Shown here: piece by piece, positions 45,266 to 58,399 of the stretch
Layout of the letters: each line of letters starts with the position of its first letter
Numbering within the stretch: position 1 is the stretch's first letter
NCBI RefSeq assembly: GCF_963924675.1
Contig: NC_089232.1
Location: 37,712,659-37,776,658 of the forward strand
DNA: 64,000 nucleotides
Origin: Phocoena phocoena
Lineage: Eukaryota; Chordata; Mammalia; Artiodactyla; Phocoenidae
Direction of reading: 5' to 3'
The notes under the pieces: generated by a model
What the model was told of the DNA's origin: nothing
The model's input: the letters and a program-made list of their open reading frames with translations, nothing else
Database searches by the model: none
Program-made: the position numbers and the translations under genes

Positions 45266-46720
45266 CAAAGCCAAAAGCTGGTTCTTTGAAAAGATAAATA
45301 AAATTGATAAACTGTTAGAATGATCAGGGAAAAGAGATGACGCAAATTACCAATATCCAGAATGAGAGAGGTGACATAATTATAGATATTAAAAGATAAA
45401 GAAATGTTATGAGCAATTTTATGTCAATAAATTTGATAACAGATGAAATAGACAAATTCCTGAAACACACCAAGCTCACTCAAGAAAAAAAATTAGATAG
45501 TGAATAGTTCTCTAACCATTAAAGAAATTAATTTTGTAATTTAAAGCCTTCCTACAAAGAAATCTCCAGGCTAGATGGCTTCACTGGTGAGTCCTATCAA
45601 ACATTTAAAAGAAAAATAATACCAGTCCCACACAAACTCTTCTGGAAAACTGAGCAAGAAGAAATACTTCCCTACTCATTCAATGAGGCCAGCATTAACC
45701 TGATACAAAAACCAGGCAAAGGCTTTATAAGAAAACAGAAACAAAAAGAAAACACTACAGAAAACTATCCCTCATAAACACAGATGTAAAAATACTAAAT
45801 AAAATCTTAGCAAATCAAATCTAACAAAACATTAGAGGGATAATATATCATTACCAAGTTGGGTTTATCCTAGGAATGTAGGGTTCCCTTAACATTAAAA
45901 AAAAAAATCAATCAATGTAATTCACTATATTAGCAAACTAAAAAAAAAACCACCGTATGATAATCTCAACGGATATTTAGAAAAAGCATTTGATAAGATC
46001 CAACAACCATTTCTGAGGAAAGCTCTCAGCAAACTAGGAACAGAAGAGAACTTCCTCAACCTACTAAAGAACATCTACAAAAACCCTATAGCTAACATCA
46101 TATGACTGGTGAAAGATGGAATATGTTCCCCCTAAGATCAGGAACATAACAAGTCTCTCCATTCTTATCATTTCTCTTCCGTGTTGTACAAGAAACGCTA
46201 AGCCGTGCAATCAGGTAAAAGAAGAAATAAAACATCCAGATTAGCAAGGAAGGACTTAAAATGTCTTTATTTGGATGATATGATCTTTTATGAAGAAGAC
46301 CCAATGAAATCTACTAAAAAAAAAAAAACCACTAGAACTAATAAGTGAGTTTAGCAAAGCTGCAAAATACAAGATAGATAAACAAATATCAATTCTATCT
46401 TTATATACCAGAAGTGAAAAATCAGATATAGGAATTTTAAAGTATTTTTACAATATGAAGAACACTACTTAGGGATAAATCTAACAAAAGATGTGAAAGA
46501 AAGTGTAACGGTTGATATACTGAAAATTACAAAGCACTGTTTAGAGAAAGTAAGACCTAAATAAATGGAGAGATGTACCTTGTTCATGGATCTGAAGACT
46601 CATCAGTCTTCCCCAAATTTATCCACAGATTCAATGCAATTCTAAATAAAATCCTTGCAAGCTTTTTTTAAATAGAAATTGACTAGCTAATTCTAAAATT
46701 CATACGGAAATGCAGTTTTT
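45266..46720 (+). mobile_element. L1 ORF2 middle fragment, sense (reverse transcriptase region)
   Basis: Begins 'gccaaaagctggttctttga', passes the RT region ('attaccaagttgggtttatc', 'tttatttggatgatatgatc') and ends near 'cagattcaatgcaattctaa'. Many stops and frameshifts. It lies after, not before, the C-terminal fragment at 44800-45265. Confidence 0.8.
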
Positions 46721-47781
46721 ATGATGCTTTTTTAGAGTATATACTTTTTATAAGAGAAAGACCTTATTAAGATATTTACCATTTAAAACCGACACATTTA
46801 AGATCAATTTTCCAACATTTCCAGGACATTTATGATGCACATTTAACCTCTAAATTGGGAAATAAGGAATTGTATCTTATTTCCTGTATCTATAGATTCT
46901 CAAATAGTTTATTATATGAATTTGTAAATTACTTTTGACAATGTTTATTACCTATATTTGTGTTTTCTTCTATTTTACAAATGCTTAAAATGTATATTTT
47001 TATAACAATGCATATATTCCTTTCCTTCATTTTCTAAAAGTCACCCACACTCTCACTATAACACAAATCTAATTGTAATCATACTATACACAAATGTGTG
47101 TCCTAGGTTTTCACTATGTAATTTGCCGTAAGTTGCATGTTCTTCTAAGGTGCTATACAGAATCATTTAAATATACTTTGATTCTTGTGAAATCATGCAC
47201 ATAAGAATAAAAAAGTACAGGAAAAACTAAATAAAAAGTATAAATCTCATTTCTTGGACCACCTACTGGCTTTTTACTAAAACGTGTGTCCTTGTGTGCC
47301 CCAGTATTTCTTCTTTTCCCAGATGTCCCAGCCTCTACTTCCATAACATCATTTTCACATTTTCAAGATTTGTACCCTGCACACTGTGTGCTATTATAAA
47401 TAAGTATTTTGTGTTTTGGCCAAGAGTTACTTCGTAAATAGAAAACAAATATCTAGGGCCCACAATATCAAATATATAACTCTCACTCAGAATCAAACAG
47501 CATTTGGACATAGAGAGACATATTGCTAAATATACACCACTTGACGAAAAAAAATGGATTAATAAGAGGGGTGAGAAAGAAGCAAGAGGAACACATTCTT
47601 TTTTATTGACTATATAATGCGTTTTTACCTTCTGAGATTAATTAGCTTCTTCACCATAAAGAATAAAGTTATTCTTACACAATCTTCTTGGACCTTCAAA
47701 CCTCCTGTTCTAATGTGAAACATTTGCTTTTTAACAATACCTGCTCTACAGGTGTCAACCTAGGATTATCATTTTGTTTTG

Positions 47782-47783
<2 letters not shown>

Positions 47784-47822
<39 letters not shown>
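47784..47822. repeat. (TG)n microsatellite
   Basis: An uninterrupted TG run of about 39 bp after 'cattttgttttgggg'. Confidence 0.96.
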
Positions 47823-47823
<1 letters not shown>

Positions 47824-48175
47824 CTGTGTTTTTGAGGGAGGGGCCCTTCCGAGATTTTATACACTGTTTTCTTGGAACTCAGGACTTTATATTTCTTGAG
47901 TTGTTGTTGCTTTTAAATTGGAGTAAATCCTCAAGTAATTCTTTTAGGAAGTGAGAGTGGGTGATTTTATCAATCATGATCCAGTTAAGAAAACAGAAAC
48001 TCCACTAGGTTATGCTAAGAACAGTGAGTTAAAAATACAAAATTGTTTAAACATGTGATAATGGACTAAAAGAACAAAAAGGTAACCTAGAAGTAATAAC
48101 TGCAGTAAGCAGCCAGCACTCCTAGGGCTACAGGAAAAAATGGTAAGAGGTTGGTGTCATCAAAACCTAAGAGTT

Positions 48176-48387
48176 GGGCTTCCCTGGTGGCGCAGTGGTT
48201 GAGAGTCTGCCTGCCGATGCAGGGGACACGGGTTCGTGCCCCAGTCCGAAAAGATCCCACATGCCGTGGAGCGGCTGGGCCCATGAGCCATGGCCGCTGA
48301 GCCTGCGCGCCCGGAGCCTGTGCTCCGCAACGGGAGAGGCCACAACAGTGAGAGGCCCGCGTACCGCAAAAAAAAAAAAAAAAAAAA
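48176..48387 (+). mobile_element. CHR-type SINE (about 205-bp class)
   Basis: Complete copy with a long uninterrupted A tail and a perfect 14-bp TSD AAAACCTAAGAGTT at 48162-48175 and 48388-48401. The long pure tail suggests a relatively recent insertion. Confidence 0.96.
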
Positions 48388-49055
48388 AAAACCTAAGAGT
48401 TTAGAGAAGGAGGCAGTCAGTGGGCACAGCCCAGCTGCTGCAGGTAACTCAACAGTATCAAAATGAGGACAGTTCTAGCAAAATCAAAAGAAGCTAGCAG
48501 ATGGAATCCACTATTACTGCTGGGGTAACACTGACCACAATATCAAGAAAACAGATAGGAAGTCCCATCTCTTCTTTTCTTGCCTGTCTCCTAATGGTAG
48601 AAACTAATAGCAAGCTAGCTAACAACGCAGTCTGAGAAATATAATTTGCATAATCCCAGCCCAGCATCAGAGTAGAATACAGAAGGGTGTATTTGCAGCT
48701 TAAAGAACTTCAAAGAACCAGCATAGTTCTTAATTTTAAAGCTTCAATGAATAGAGAATTCTAGATCCAAAATCATCTTCCCTTATAACTCTGAAGTCAT
48801 CTGCTACTTTGTCTTCTATCATGCAGTGTTACTTCAGAAGTCTAATTCTCACTATGGTGATCTATTAGATGTTCCTATGTTTTACCACCTACACAGACCA
48901 ATTAAAGAATGAACAATTTACTCTTTTGATTACTAAAATAGTAAATGATTTAATAATTAATATATATAATATAAAAATATACTTTAGAAAAACAAGATCA
49001 TATTATAGTACTACTATCTAACATTTCATGAACCTGATAATAAGTATTCTTCTAC

Positions 49056-49340
49056 ACTGTAATGGCCACAAAGTATTCCTTCATATGGATGGCAGCACAA
49101 TTTAACTAATCCTCCAATTACAGACATAAATGTCAGTCAAGCTTTTTATTATTAAAAATAACACAAAATAACTTCTTTATAGACGAATATTTGCACAAGC
49201 CCATGAGTATGCTTTTAGGATGAATTTCTAGAAATAAAATTGTAGGGTCAAAGCATATTTTTAAGACTTTTGATACATACTACCAAACCTCTATTCAAAA
49301 AGGTCATACTAATTTATATTCTCATAAGCAGAAGAATCAA
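49056..49340 (-). mobile_element. Old L1M-type fragment, antisense
   Basis: 'tatggatggcagcacaattt', 'ctagaaataaaattgtaggg' and 'ataagcagaagaatcaaa' read as a reversed old L1 3' region. Confidence 0.6.
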
Positions 49341-50880
49341 AATTATTCCACACTACAGCAAGTAGCAAGTATTTTCGTTATTTTATAAATATGAAGAAAA
49401 TTATAAAATCCTACCAAAGCACATAAAACAAATCTAGACAAATGGGAAGACATGTCACATCCCTAAGTCTGCCACTTTTGACATTACAGCAGACTAGATA
49501 ACCCAAAGGGTCCATCCACTACAAAACAAGTAGATTCTAGGAAAAAATACAGTATTTTAAACATATTGCTGGGCTCCCTAAAAGTAGGGGGATTCTCTAA
49601 GGACCACACCCTCGCTTTCCCCCAACTACTTCAAAAAAAGGTGATAGGTAAGGGATATAAACCATGAGTCTAGCTAACATGGAAGCTGGGAGCTCTGATC
49701 TGTAGGAGAACTGAAGAAAAGCGTGCCTTGAGGGCAAATATCAATACCAGCACTGCAACTGGGGTCCTAAGGTTGAGGCCAGAAGCAAGTGGTAGAGCTG
49801 AAACTGGTGGTTCTTCTACATTGAGTCTGGCTCTTTTGAAGAGGGCTAAAGGGGGTCCAAGTCAGTAGCACTGCCAGATCCCAGAACAAATCTTTGGAGG
49901 AAAGAATACCCAACTTAGGTCCTTAGGAGTCCCACAGATCAAGGGAGGAAAATACATGTTCACACAAAGATCAGTCAGCAACTGAGGTGGCAAGCTAAAT
50001 TTGGATACCTCCCCCCAATAAGAGAACAATTATTTTAAGGTGTCCATATATTTTACTTAAAAGCACACAGAACACTTATTTATATTGTATAGGTATACAT
50101 ACATAATGAGTTAAATTCAAGAATGATCACCACTAGATTAATGATGGTTATATTCAAGTGATCATCAATTTCTCCTTACACTATTAAAATAATGTTTCAA
50201 TTTATCTAATGAAAATATATTTTTTTATTTAGTCATTTAAAATCTATTTTAATTATAAGGGGGAAAATTTCAGTGTCATTACTAGCCATTTCCATTTCCT
50301 CTTTTATGAAAAACTCATGTCTTTTGCCTGTTTTTCTGTAGTATGGTCATCTTTCTTATTGACATATATCCCCCAGTTTGCTGATTGCCATTCAATTTTG
50401 TTTCCAGTTATCTTAATACTAAAAACCTTTAAATTATTAACCAGTTAAATATATCAATACTTTCCCTCATGGTTTCTATTCTGATGAAACTTTAACTTCA
50501 ATCTCTCTTTTCTTTCTCCATCCAATACTTAACATCATAAAAAGGAAGCAAGGATATTGAAGATTTTAGAAAAGTAAAGAGATAGTTCATAATGTTCTCC
50601 ACTGTTGATCTCTGATAGATAATTTGTTCTCTGTGTCTCCTTCAATTCCTACTCATTTGTGTTTAGTAACTACATGCTGACAAATTCTCTTTGTAGACCT
50701 GAAAATGCTCACATACTGTATATATATAATAAATTTACTTTTGCAATTATAAAGCAACTCTAAATTAATCTAAGCACCACTAAATTAATCTGGATCAGGA
50801 ACATTGTTCTCAGCTGATTAATCAGGCATCCTCATATATGGTGTCACAGATAAGCAGGAGGTCAGGATAAAAAATCATCA
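49341..50880. other. Unassigned intronic sequence
   Basis: 49341-50030 contains an unusually G-rich block around 49560-49960 ('aagtagggggattctctaag') that may belong to an old L1 5' region. 50031-50880 is AT-rich with no recognisable element. Confidence 0.45.
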
Positions 50881-51713
50881 GAGAGCTAGACTTCTACTTC
50901 TAGAAAGACAGAGTATACACTTCTCTCTATTCCTCACACTGGGTACAACTGAAAACACTGTCCATTATATATAAAACAAACATAAGAAGACTCTGAAGGC
51001 TGGAGAGAAGGCAGACTGCAAGGAATCTAGCCTCAAATATCCCAGACTTGGAGCTGAAGAAACCAAGAACCCCAAAATACCAATGGGTTCACATATAAAG
51101 AACCCCAACTGAAGTTAAAGGACCAGGAAAGGGACAGTCTCACAAGACAAAAAGCTTTTAGAAAATAGCCACTCTACATCAGCCGAATATTACAGAAAAT
51201 CTGTGACCCTTATGCCTGTAAAGACCAAGTGGGGTACCTAGAATTCTCCTTTCAGGAGACTGTAACAAGGTGCCCACTGGGCTGGTGTCAAAGGAGGCCA
51301 AAAAGCCAGGATTTTCATCTCTGCCAGCCAGTATCAAGGCTTTACCCACATGCAGTGCCAGTGGAAACCATGTGTGGAACCTGGACTCTCACCCCCATCC
51401 AGTAGTAATGAGGCTCTTTACTGACCTCTCTTGACAGGGGGACTTCTTGTTGTTACTGGGTAGGGTTGGGAATTCTCAGTACTAGTGGGTGATGATAAAA
51501 GTTCTGACTCCCACTATGCCTCTGACACTGACCAAGTGGGGAGCAGAAGGGGTGTCTTCCTGCTGGGTGGGGGTAATAAATTATATGTGTATAATATATT
51601 TACTAGAGCAGCCACTTAAAAAAGCTATAACAAAGAGGTACACTCAAAAATACTATAGATAAATTAAAATTCCAAAAAGTATTCAAGAAACCCACAGTAA
51701 AGAAAGAAAAAGA

Positions 51714-52058
51714 GGATTTCCCTGGTGGCACAGTGGTTAAGAATCTGCCTGCCAGTACAGGGGACGTGGGTTCGAGCCCTGGTCTGGGAAGATCCCACAT
51801 GCCACGGAGCAACTAAGCCCATGCGCCACAACTACTGAGCCTGCGCTCTAGAGCCCGAGAGCCACAACTACTGAGCCCAAGTGCCACAACTACTGAAGCC
51901 CACACACCTAGAGCCCGTGCTCTGCAACAAGAGAAGCCACCCAATGAGAAGCCTGCGAACTGCAACAAAGAGTAGCCCCCACTCGCTGCAACTAGAGAAA
52001 AGCCCGCACGCAGCAGCAAAGACCCAAGGCAGCCAAAAATAAAAATAAATAAATAAAT
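51714..52058 (+). mobile_element. CHR-type SINE, long form (about 345 bp)
   Basis: Long-body copy ending in an (AAAT)n tail. A perfect 17-bp TSD at 51697-51713 and 52059-52075 begins gtaaagaaag and is the longest target duplication in the window. Confidence 0.95.
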
Positions 52059-52855
52059 GTAAAGAAAGAAAAAGAAAACAGAGAAAAAAAAAACTAAAAT
52101 AACAGACATCAGCCCTAACATATTAATACTTACATGACATGTAAATGGTTTAAATACAAAAAGTAAAACATAGACACTGGCAGAGCGAGTTAAAAAACAC
52201 GGCCCAGCTATAGGCTGTCTGCAAGAAACTCACTTCAAATTTAATATACGCAAACAAAGTAAAAAGTAGGAAAGAGATTTATAAAGCAAAACTTAGTCAA
52301 AGGAAAGACTGTTAATACCAGAAAAGGAGATTTCAGAGCATAGAAAATTACCAGACACAGAGAGGGACAATATATAAAATTAAAAGGTAAACCCAAAAGA
52401 GATATACAATCCTAAGTAAGTATACACCAAAAAACCAAGCTGCTAAATATGTGAAACAAAAACTGATAGAACTGAAAAAAGAAATAGATAAACCTACAAT
52501 TATACTGGAAATGTCAACATCCCTCTCTCAAAAATTGATAGAATAACTAGACAGAATATCAGGAAGGTTATAGAAGAACTCAACAATACTATCAACCAAC
52601 AATATCTAATCAACATTTATAGAGTACTCCCCCCAACAAGAACAGAACATACATTCTTCTCAAGTGCCCACAGAATGTATATCAAGAAAGACCATATCCT
52701 GAGCCAAAGCAGAAACCTCAACAAACTTAATAGAATTTAAATCATACAGAGTGTGTTCTCTCTGGTCACCATAAAATCAAACTAGAAATCATTAACAGAA
52801 AAATAACATGATAATCTCCATACCTGGAAACTAAACAAAACACTTGTAAATAATA

Positions 52856-53296
52856 CAGTAAGTCCCCTACATACGAACCTTCCAGTTGTGAACTTTCAAA
52901 GATGCAAATATGTGTTCCATGAACATCAGGCATGAGTGAAATTGCATCCTGCCCTCCATCTCCTACTGCTGACTATCCTTAAGCCCTACCAATGCCCACC
53001 TCCCCTCCTTCCTCCAGTCAGTAACTCCTCTTGCCTGTTCACTTGATGCCAGACCCTGTATGCCTGCTGTTGTACTGTACTACTGTACTTTTCAAGGTAC
53101 TGTACTGTAAGATGAAAAATGTTTTCTTTATTTTTTGTGTTTGTTTTTTATGTATTATTTGTGTGAAAAGTATTATAAACCTATTACAATATAGTACTAT
53201 ATAGCCGATCGTGTTAGTTGGGTACCTAGGCTAACTTTGTTGGACTTAAGAACACACTCTCAGAACAGAACTCATTCATATGCAGGGGACTTACTG
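52856..53296 (+). mobile_element. Tigger-like (pogo/mariner) DNA transposon, non-autonomous, 441 bp
   Basis: Terminal inverted repeats are visible: CAGTAAGTCCCCTACATA at the left and TATGCAGGGGACTTACTG at the right, which pair except near position 14. The element is flanked by TA on both sides (52854-52855, 53297-53298), as expected of Tc1/mariner-type integration. The internal sequence ('tactgtactgtaagatgaaa', 'gttagttgggtacctaggct') matches the Tigger group as I know it. No transposase frame. It sits inside old L1 ORF2 sequence, which continues on both sides. Confidence 0.88.
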
Positions 53297-54405
53297 TACC
53301 TGGTCAAAGTGGGTGTCCTAAGGGAAATCAAAAGATATATAGACCTGAATAAAAAGGAAAACACAATATATCAAAATTAGTGGGACACAGGAAAGCAGTG
53401 CTAAGAAAGAAATCTGTAGTATTAAATGCATACATTAGAAAAGAAGAAATGCCTCAAATCAACAATCCAAGATTCCCCATCAAGAACCTAGAAAAAGAAG
53501 AGCAAATAAACTAAAAGCAAGCAGAAGGAAGGACATAACAAAGAACAGAAATCAATAAAACTGAAAACAGAAAAACAACAGAGAAAAAAATCAATGACAT
53601 AAAGCACTAGTTCTTTGAAAAGACTAATGGAATTGACAAATTTGTAGCATAACTGACAAAGAAAAAAGGAGAGAGGACACAAGTTACCAATATCAGGAAT
53701 GCAACCAGGGATATCACCACAGACCCTGCAGACACAAAAAAGATAATAAGAGAATACCATGAAAAAAAACTACACACAAAAGCTTGACAACTTCAACGAA
53801 ATGGACCACTTTCTCAGAAAACACAAACTACCACAACTCAGCCAATATGTAATATATAAGCTGAATAGCCCTAAAAATTATTTTAAAAATTGAATTCATA
53901 ATTTTAAAACTCTAAAAGAAATCTTCAGACCCCCTTTTCATTGGAGAATTCTATGAAACATTTAAAGTAGAATAAACACCAATTCTACACAACTTCTTCT
54001 AGAAAATAGATGAGGAGGAGACACTTCCCAAATCCTTTAAGAAATTAGTATTACCCTGATACCAAAACCAGACAAAGACAATACAAAAAAGAAAACTACA
54101 GGCCAATATCCCCCATGAATATTCCTTAACAAAATATTATCAAATATAATTCAGCAATATATAAAAAGATTTATATACCATGAACAGGAGAGGTTTATTC
54201 CAGGAATTCCAGGCTGTTTCAATATTTGAAAACCAATCAGTATAATCTACCATGTCAATAAGCTAAAAAATAAGAATTAGATGATCATATTAATCAATGC
54301 AGAAAAACATTTGACTAAATTAACACCCATTCACGATAAAAACACAGAGTGGAACTTCATTAACTTTATAAAGAGCATCTACGAAAACCTATAGTTAACA
54401 TTATT

Positions 54406-54661
54406 TTTTTTAATTGAAGTATAGTTGATTTACATTGTTGTGTTAGTTTCTGGTGTAAAGTGGTTCAGTTATACATACATATATTCTTTTTCATATTCTT
54501 TTCCATTATAGTTTATTACAAGATATGAGTATAGTTTCCTGTGCTATACAGTAGAACCTCGTTATTTATCTGTTTTATATACAGTAGTTTGTATCTGCTA
54601 ATCCCAAACTCCTAATTTATCCCTCCCCCCTCCCCTTTTCCCCTTTGGTGTAAGTTTGTTT
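54406..54661 (-). mobile_element. Short antisense L1 3' end (256 bp)
   Basis: Reversed L1 tail: a T tract, 'gaagtatagttgatttacat', 'gtgctatacagtagaacctc', 'gctaatcccaaactcctaat'. It has a perfect 11-bp TSD TTAACATTATT at 54395-54405 and 54662-54672. A severely 5'-truncated insertion into the ancient L1. Confidence 0.92.
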
Positions 54662-55639
54662 TTAACATTATTCTTAATGGTGAAAGACTGAATGCTTTCT
54701 CCCTAAGATTGAGAACAAGGTAAGGATATCCACTCTCTCCATTCTTACTCAACACAGTGCTGGAAGTTCTAAAGAGTGAAATAAGGGAAGAAAAGGAAAT
54801 ATAAGGCATACAGATTGGAAAGGAAAAAATAAAGACTATTCCTCTTTGCAAAGGATGTAACTGTCTACATAAAAAGAATTCCAAGGAATCTACAAAAAAA
54901 CTCAGAATAACTGAGTTTAACAAGGTTACAGGACACAAAGTAAACATACAAATGTCAATTATATTTCTATGTATACCACCAAAATTAAAAATACAATACC
55001 ATTTATAACTGCTAAAAATAATGAAATACTTAGGTGTGAATCTAAGAAAACATACAAAGGACTTGCGTGTTGAAAACTATGCAATGCTGATGAAAGAAAT
55101 AAAAAGTGATCCAAATAAATGACAAGACATACCTTGTTTATGGATTAGAAGACTCAACACAGTGAAAATGCCTTTCAACAGGTGAATGGTTAAACAAATG
55201 GTAGTACATCTATACCAGAGAAAACTGCTCCACAATAAAAAACAAGGACCTATTGATACATGTAACAACCTGTATAAATCTCCAGAGAATTATGCTGTAT
55301 GGAAAAAATGCCAATCCCCAAAACGTTACATACTATATTGTCCCACTTAACATTCTTGAAATGACAAAATTACAGCAATGAAGAACAGATTGGTGTTTGC
55401 ATAGGGTTAAGAAGGGAGGGGGATGGGAAGGAAATGAATATGACTATAACAGAACAACATGAGGGATCTTTGTTGTTATGGAAATGCTCTGTATTTTGAG
55501 TCTACTAATGTCAATATCCTGGTTGTAATATTGTACCATAGGAAGAAACAGTTAAAGGTCTATAGGATCTCTATTATTTCCTACAACTACATGTGAATTA
55601 TCTCAAAATAAAAAGTTTAATAAAAATAGGCTTTAGAAA

Positions 55640-56070
55640 TACACTGTGGTAGCTCCTCTCCTTGCTGTACACGCATGTCATTCCTTCATGGAGAAGTGGA
55701 ACCTATTCCTTCCTTCTCCTTGAATGTGGGCCAGTCTTAGTGATTTGATTAATTTATAGAATTTTAGGGGCTTCTACCTGCTCTCTTGGGAAACCTGCCC
55801 TGGTGGAAGCCAGATGTCAGATAAGAAGTTCGATTACCATGAGACAGCTATGAATAGAGTAAGTGATGCTAGCTGGTCCCTACCTGTGAAGTGAAGAAGC
55901 CATCTTGGATATTCCAGCCCCATAGTTTCTTGGGAAAAAAATCAAGGCCCCAGATATATGGTCCCAATCAAGTTTTCCCAGCTCTATTTTTTCAAGCCAA
56001 CCCCCCAGATGCCCCAAATATTATGGAGCACAGATAAACCATCTCATGCCCAAACTACTGCCCCATAGAC
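55640..56070 (+). mobile_element. Possible LTR (MaLR/MLT-like) fragment
   Basis: 'ccttgaatgtgggccagtct', 'gttcgattaccatgagacag' and 'agtgaagaagccatcttgga' resemble mammalian MaLR-type LTRs. No internal viral genes are present. Family and limits are tentative. Confidence 0.45.
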
Positions 56071-56089
56071 TTTTTTTACACCATGAATT

Positions 56090-56375
56090 GGCAAACATTG
56101 TCAGTAAAGGGCCAGAGAGTAACTTTATAGGCTTTGAGAGTCACCAATCTCTCACAACTACTCAACTCTGGTATAGTAGCACAAAAGAAACCATAGGCAA
56201 TATGTAAATGAATGAGTGTGGCTGTTTTCCAAATTTATGAACATGGAAGTCTGAATTTCATGTAATTTTCATGTGTCACAAAATATTCTTGAGGGTTTTT
56301 TCTAAAGCATTTAAAAATGTAAAGTCAATTTTTAGTTGGTAGGCTGTACAAAACAGGTAGAAGGTTGGGCTCCTG
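56090..56375 (+). mobile_element. hAT-like DNA transposon fossil
   Basis: 'attggcaaacattgtcagta', 'aagggccagagagtaacttt', 'acaactactcaactctggta' and 'gcaatatgtaaatgaatgag' match a very common old mammalian DNA transposon, probably hAT. I do not name the subfamily. Confidence 0.6.
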
Positions 56376-56459
56376 ACTTACATGTTCTTTCATTTTGCAA
56401 TCCTTACTTACTTAAAGATTAAGGTATTGAATTGCATGCTCCAGATTGCCTCTGTCATT

Positions 56460-57328
56460 TTACTGAATCCTAAACTCTTAGACTTGGAAAGAATTTTAAA
56501 GATCAATTTGATAGTCTAAACACCTACTTAGTCTAAATACATGAATCCACTGTATACTATGCCTGCCAAGCAGATACCCAGATCCTCCAGCAATAGGGAA
56601 ACCATTAGCTCCACCTAAACTGCCCAGTCTACCTTCGGACAACCCTGATTTTTTTCCCCTATGCTGAGGGAAACCTGTCTCCCTATAACTTCTATCCATT
56701 GATCCTAATTCTGCCTCTTGGTGTCAGGCAGAATACACCTACTTCCATTTTCCAAAAACAGGCTTTCAGATACTTCAAACAGCCACTCTATCTCCTGGAG
56801 TATTTTCTTTTCTCTAAGCTAAATATCCCCAACTCCTTAAACCTAACCTTGTATAATCTCTGAACTTCCTTTAACCATCTAAAACTAGGATGCCCAAAAC
56901 TGAAGATAATACTCCAAATGTAGTCTGATGAGAGAAGAACCATTAACTCCCTTTTTCAGAAACCTCCATTATTGCAATTTGAGAACACATTTGTTTGTTT
57001 TGCTTTGGGTTTTTTTTTGACAGCCACATCACATCAGACTCATGGTAAACTTACCACTGATTAAAATCTTTTCCTTACATGTTAAGTCAAATCTCTTCCA
57101 CTAGACACGCACATGGCAGAAATCTTAGACTCAGGTACACAACTTTATATTTATTCTATTCAATGTAATCTTGTTAAATCCAGCCCCTGACTCCAGACAG
57201 TTGAGATCTTTTGAGATCCTAGTTTTTGCTTCACCTATTTACTAACCCCAGAGCTCACCATGACCTGCAAATTTGAAACATATGTCTTTTATATAGCATA
57301 TAAGTAAAGTAATTGACAAAAATAAATA
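56460..57328. mobile_element. CR1/L3-like ancient LINE, first part
   Basis: 'cagccccaccatgacctgca'-like text is not exact, but 'cctgtataatctctgaactt'-like and 'ccaaatgtagtctgatgaga', 'acagccacatcacatcagac', 'agttgagatcttttgagatc' and 'catgacctgcaaatttgaaa' follow a widespread vertebrate CR1-related repeat. It continues beyond a CHR SINE at 57335-57533. Orientation was not determined. Confidence 0.45.
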
Positions 57329-57334
57329 GAACAG

Positions 57335-57533
57335 GGACTTCCCTGGAGGTGCAGTGGTTAAGACTCCACGCTCCCAAAGCAGGGGGCCGGGGTTCAATCC
57401 CTTGTCAGCGAACTAGATCCCATATGCATGCTGCAACTAAGGAGCCTGAAAGCTGCAACTAAGGAGCCCGAGAACCGCAACTAAGACCCAGCACAACCAA
57501 ATAAATAAATTAAATTAAATAATAATAAAAAAC
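57335..57533 (+). mobile_element. CHR-related SINE, intermediate variant (about 200 bp)
   Basis: Head ggacttccctggaggtgcag. The body has two 'gcaactaaggagcc' units and a short end 'gacccagcacaaccaaataa', so the deletion pattern differs from the 205-bp class. TSD AGAACAG at 57328-57334 and 57534-57540. Confidence 0.88.
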
Positions 57534-57540
57534 AGAACAG

Positions 57541-57995
57541 AGGCAAGTACCAAGTCCTATGGTAAGGCTGTAGAAATGTCCCTTTAGTCCTAAAATAATA
57601 AATTATATTACTTTTTCCATTTTGACAATATCACCATGTAACTTAGCAAACCTTTTACTGAACTACAAATGTGGTATGTTTATCACATTTGCTTCATTTC
57701 TCAAAGGAGGATATCTGTCAAAAAATGAACTGTTAGTCTAACATGACTTTTTCTTAGTGATACCATACTGGGCTCTTTTGTTGTTAACTGCTTATAAATA
57801 AATCATGGTTTTTGTCATCTTTTTTTTTTTTAATCTTCCTAAGGCTCAGTGTTAACTTGTTTAATCCATTTCTTGAAGAAAAACAAACAAAAATCACCCT
57901 TGCCCATCTCTAGGTTTCTTTTCTAGATCTCTCTTGATCCTTTTGGTCCTTCAAAAAAATAATCAATGGAAATGTAGATTTTTCTTTTTCTTCCT
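57541..57995. mobile_element. CR1/L3-like ancient LINE, continued
   Basis: 'gttagtctaacatgactttt', 'ccatactgggctcttttgtt' and 'ttgcccatctctaggtttct' appear to continue the element interrupted by the SINE. Diverged and tentative. Confidence 0.4.
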
Positions 57996-58399
57996 TTGAA
58001 GTTTTTGAACAAAAAAGCCTTAGTGCAGTGATATTTCTTTTTATTTTTAAACCTACCTTTCACATGCTTTTTATTACTTTTTTCTCTTCTTAGTAAATTA
58101 CACTTTAAAGCTAGAAATTTTCATAGCCCTCAGTCTGGTATCAACTTGGAACTACCATGGCATTTTGCCTGGAATCCAATTATTTTTTTCGATGCTTATC
58201 TAGTTTGTATTTTAAATTGGGTTATCTTAATTCTGAATGCTAATATTCAATATCTCAAAATCTGCTTGTTCATAAAGGCAATTACCACATTTATTTGTTT
58301 TCAATAAAAACATCAATTTTGCTTCATGATCAAATCTAAATGATTACTATCTTGCTATTTCCGATCACATACATTAAGAACGAATATCCCACACTGTAA

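Larger units (their letters stand above)
50881..55630 (+). mobile_element. Ancient L1 (L1M type), sense, with three later insertions
   Basis: An old L1 running from apparent 5'-UTR sequence (50890-51600; 'cctcacactgggtacaactg') through ORF2 ('gaacatacattcttctcaag', 'aaactacaggccaatatccc') to a 3' end with 'gtgaattatctcaaaataaa' near 55610. The ORF2 C-terminal part is deleted near 55168. It is interrupted by a CHR SINE (51714-52058), a Tigger-like transposon (52856-53296) and an antisense L1 tail (54406-54661). Its reading frames are destroyed. Confidence 0.75.
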
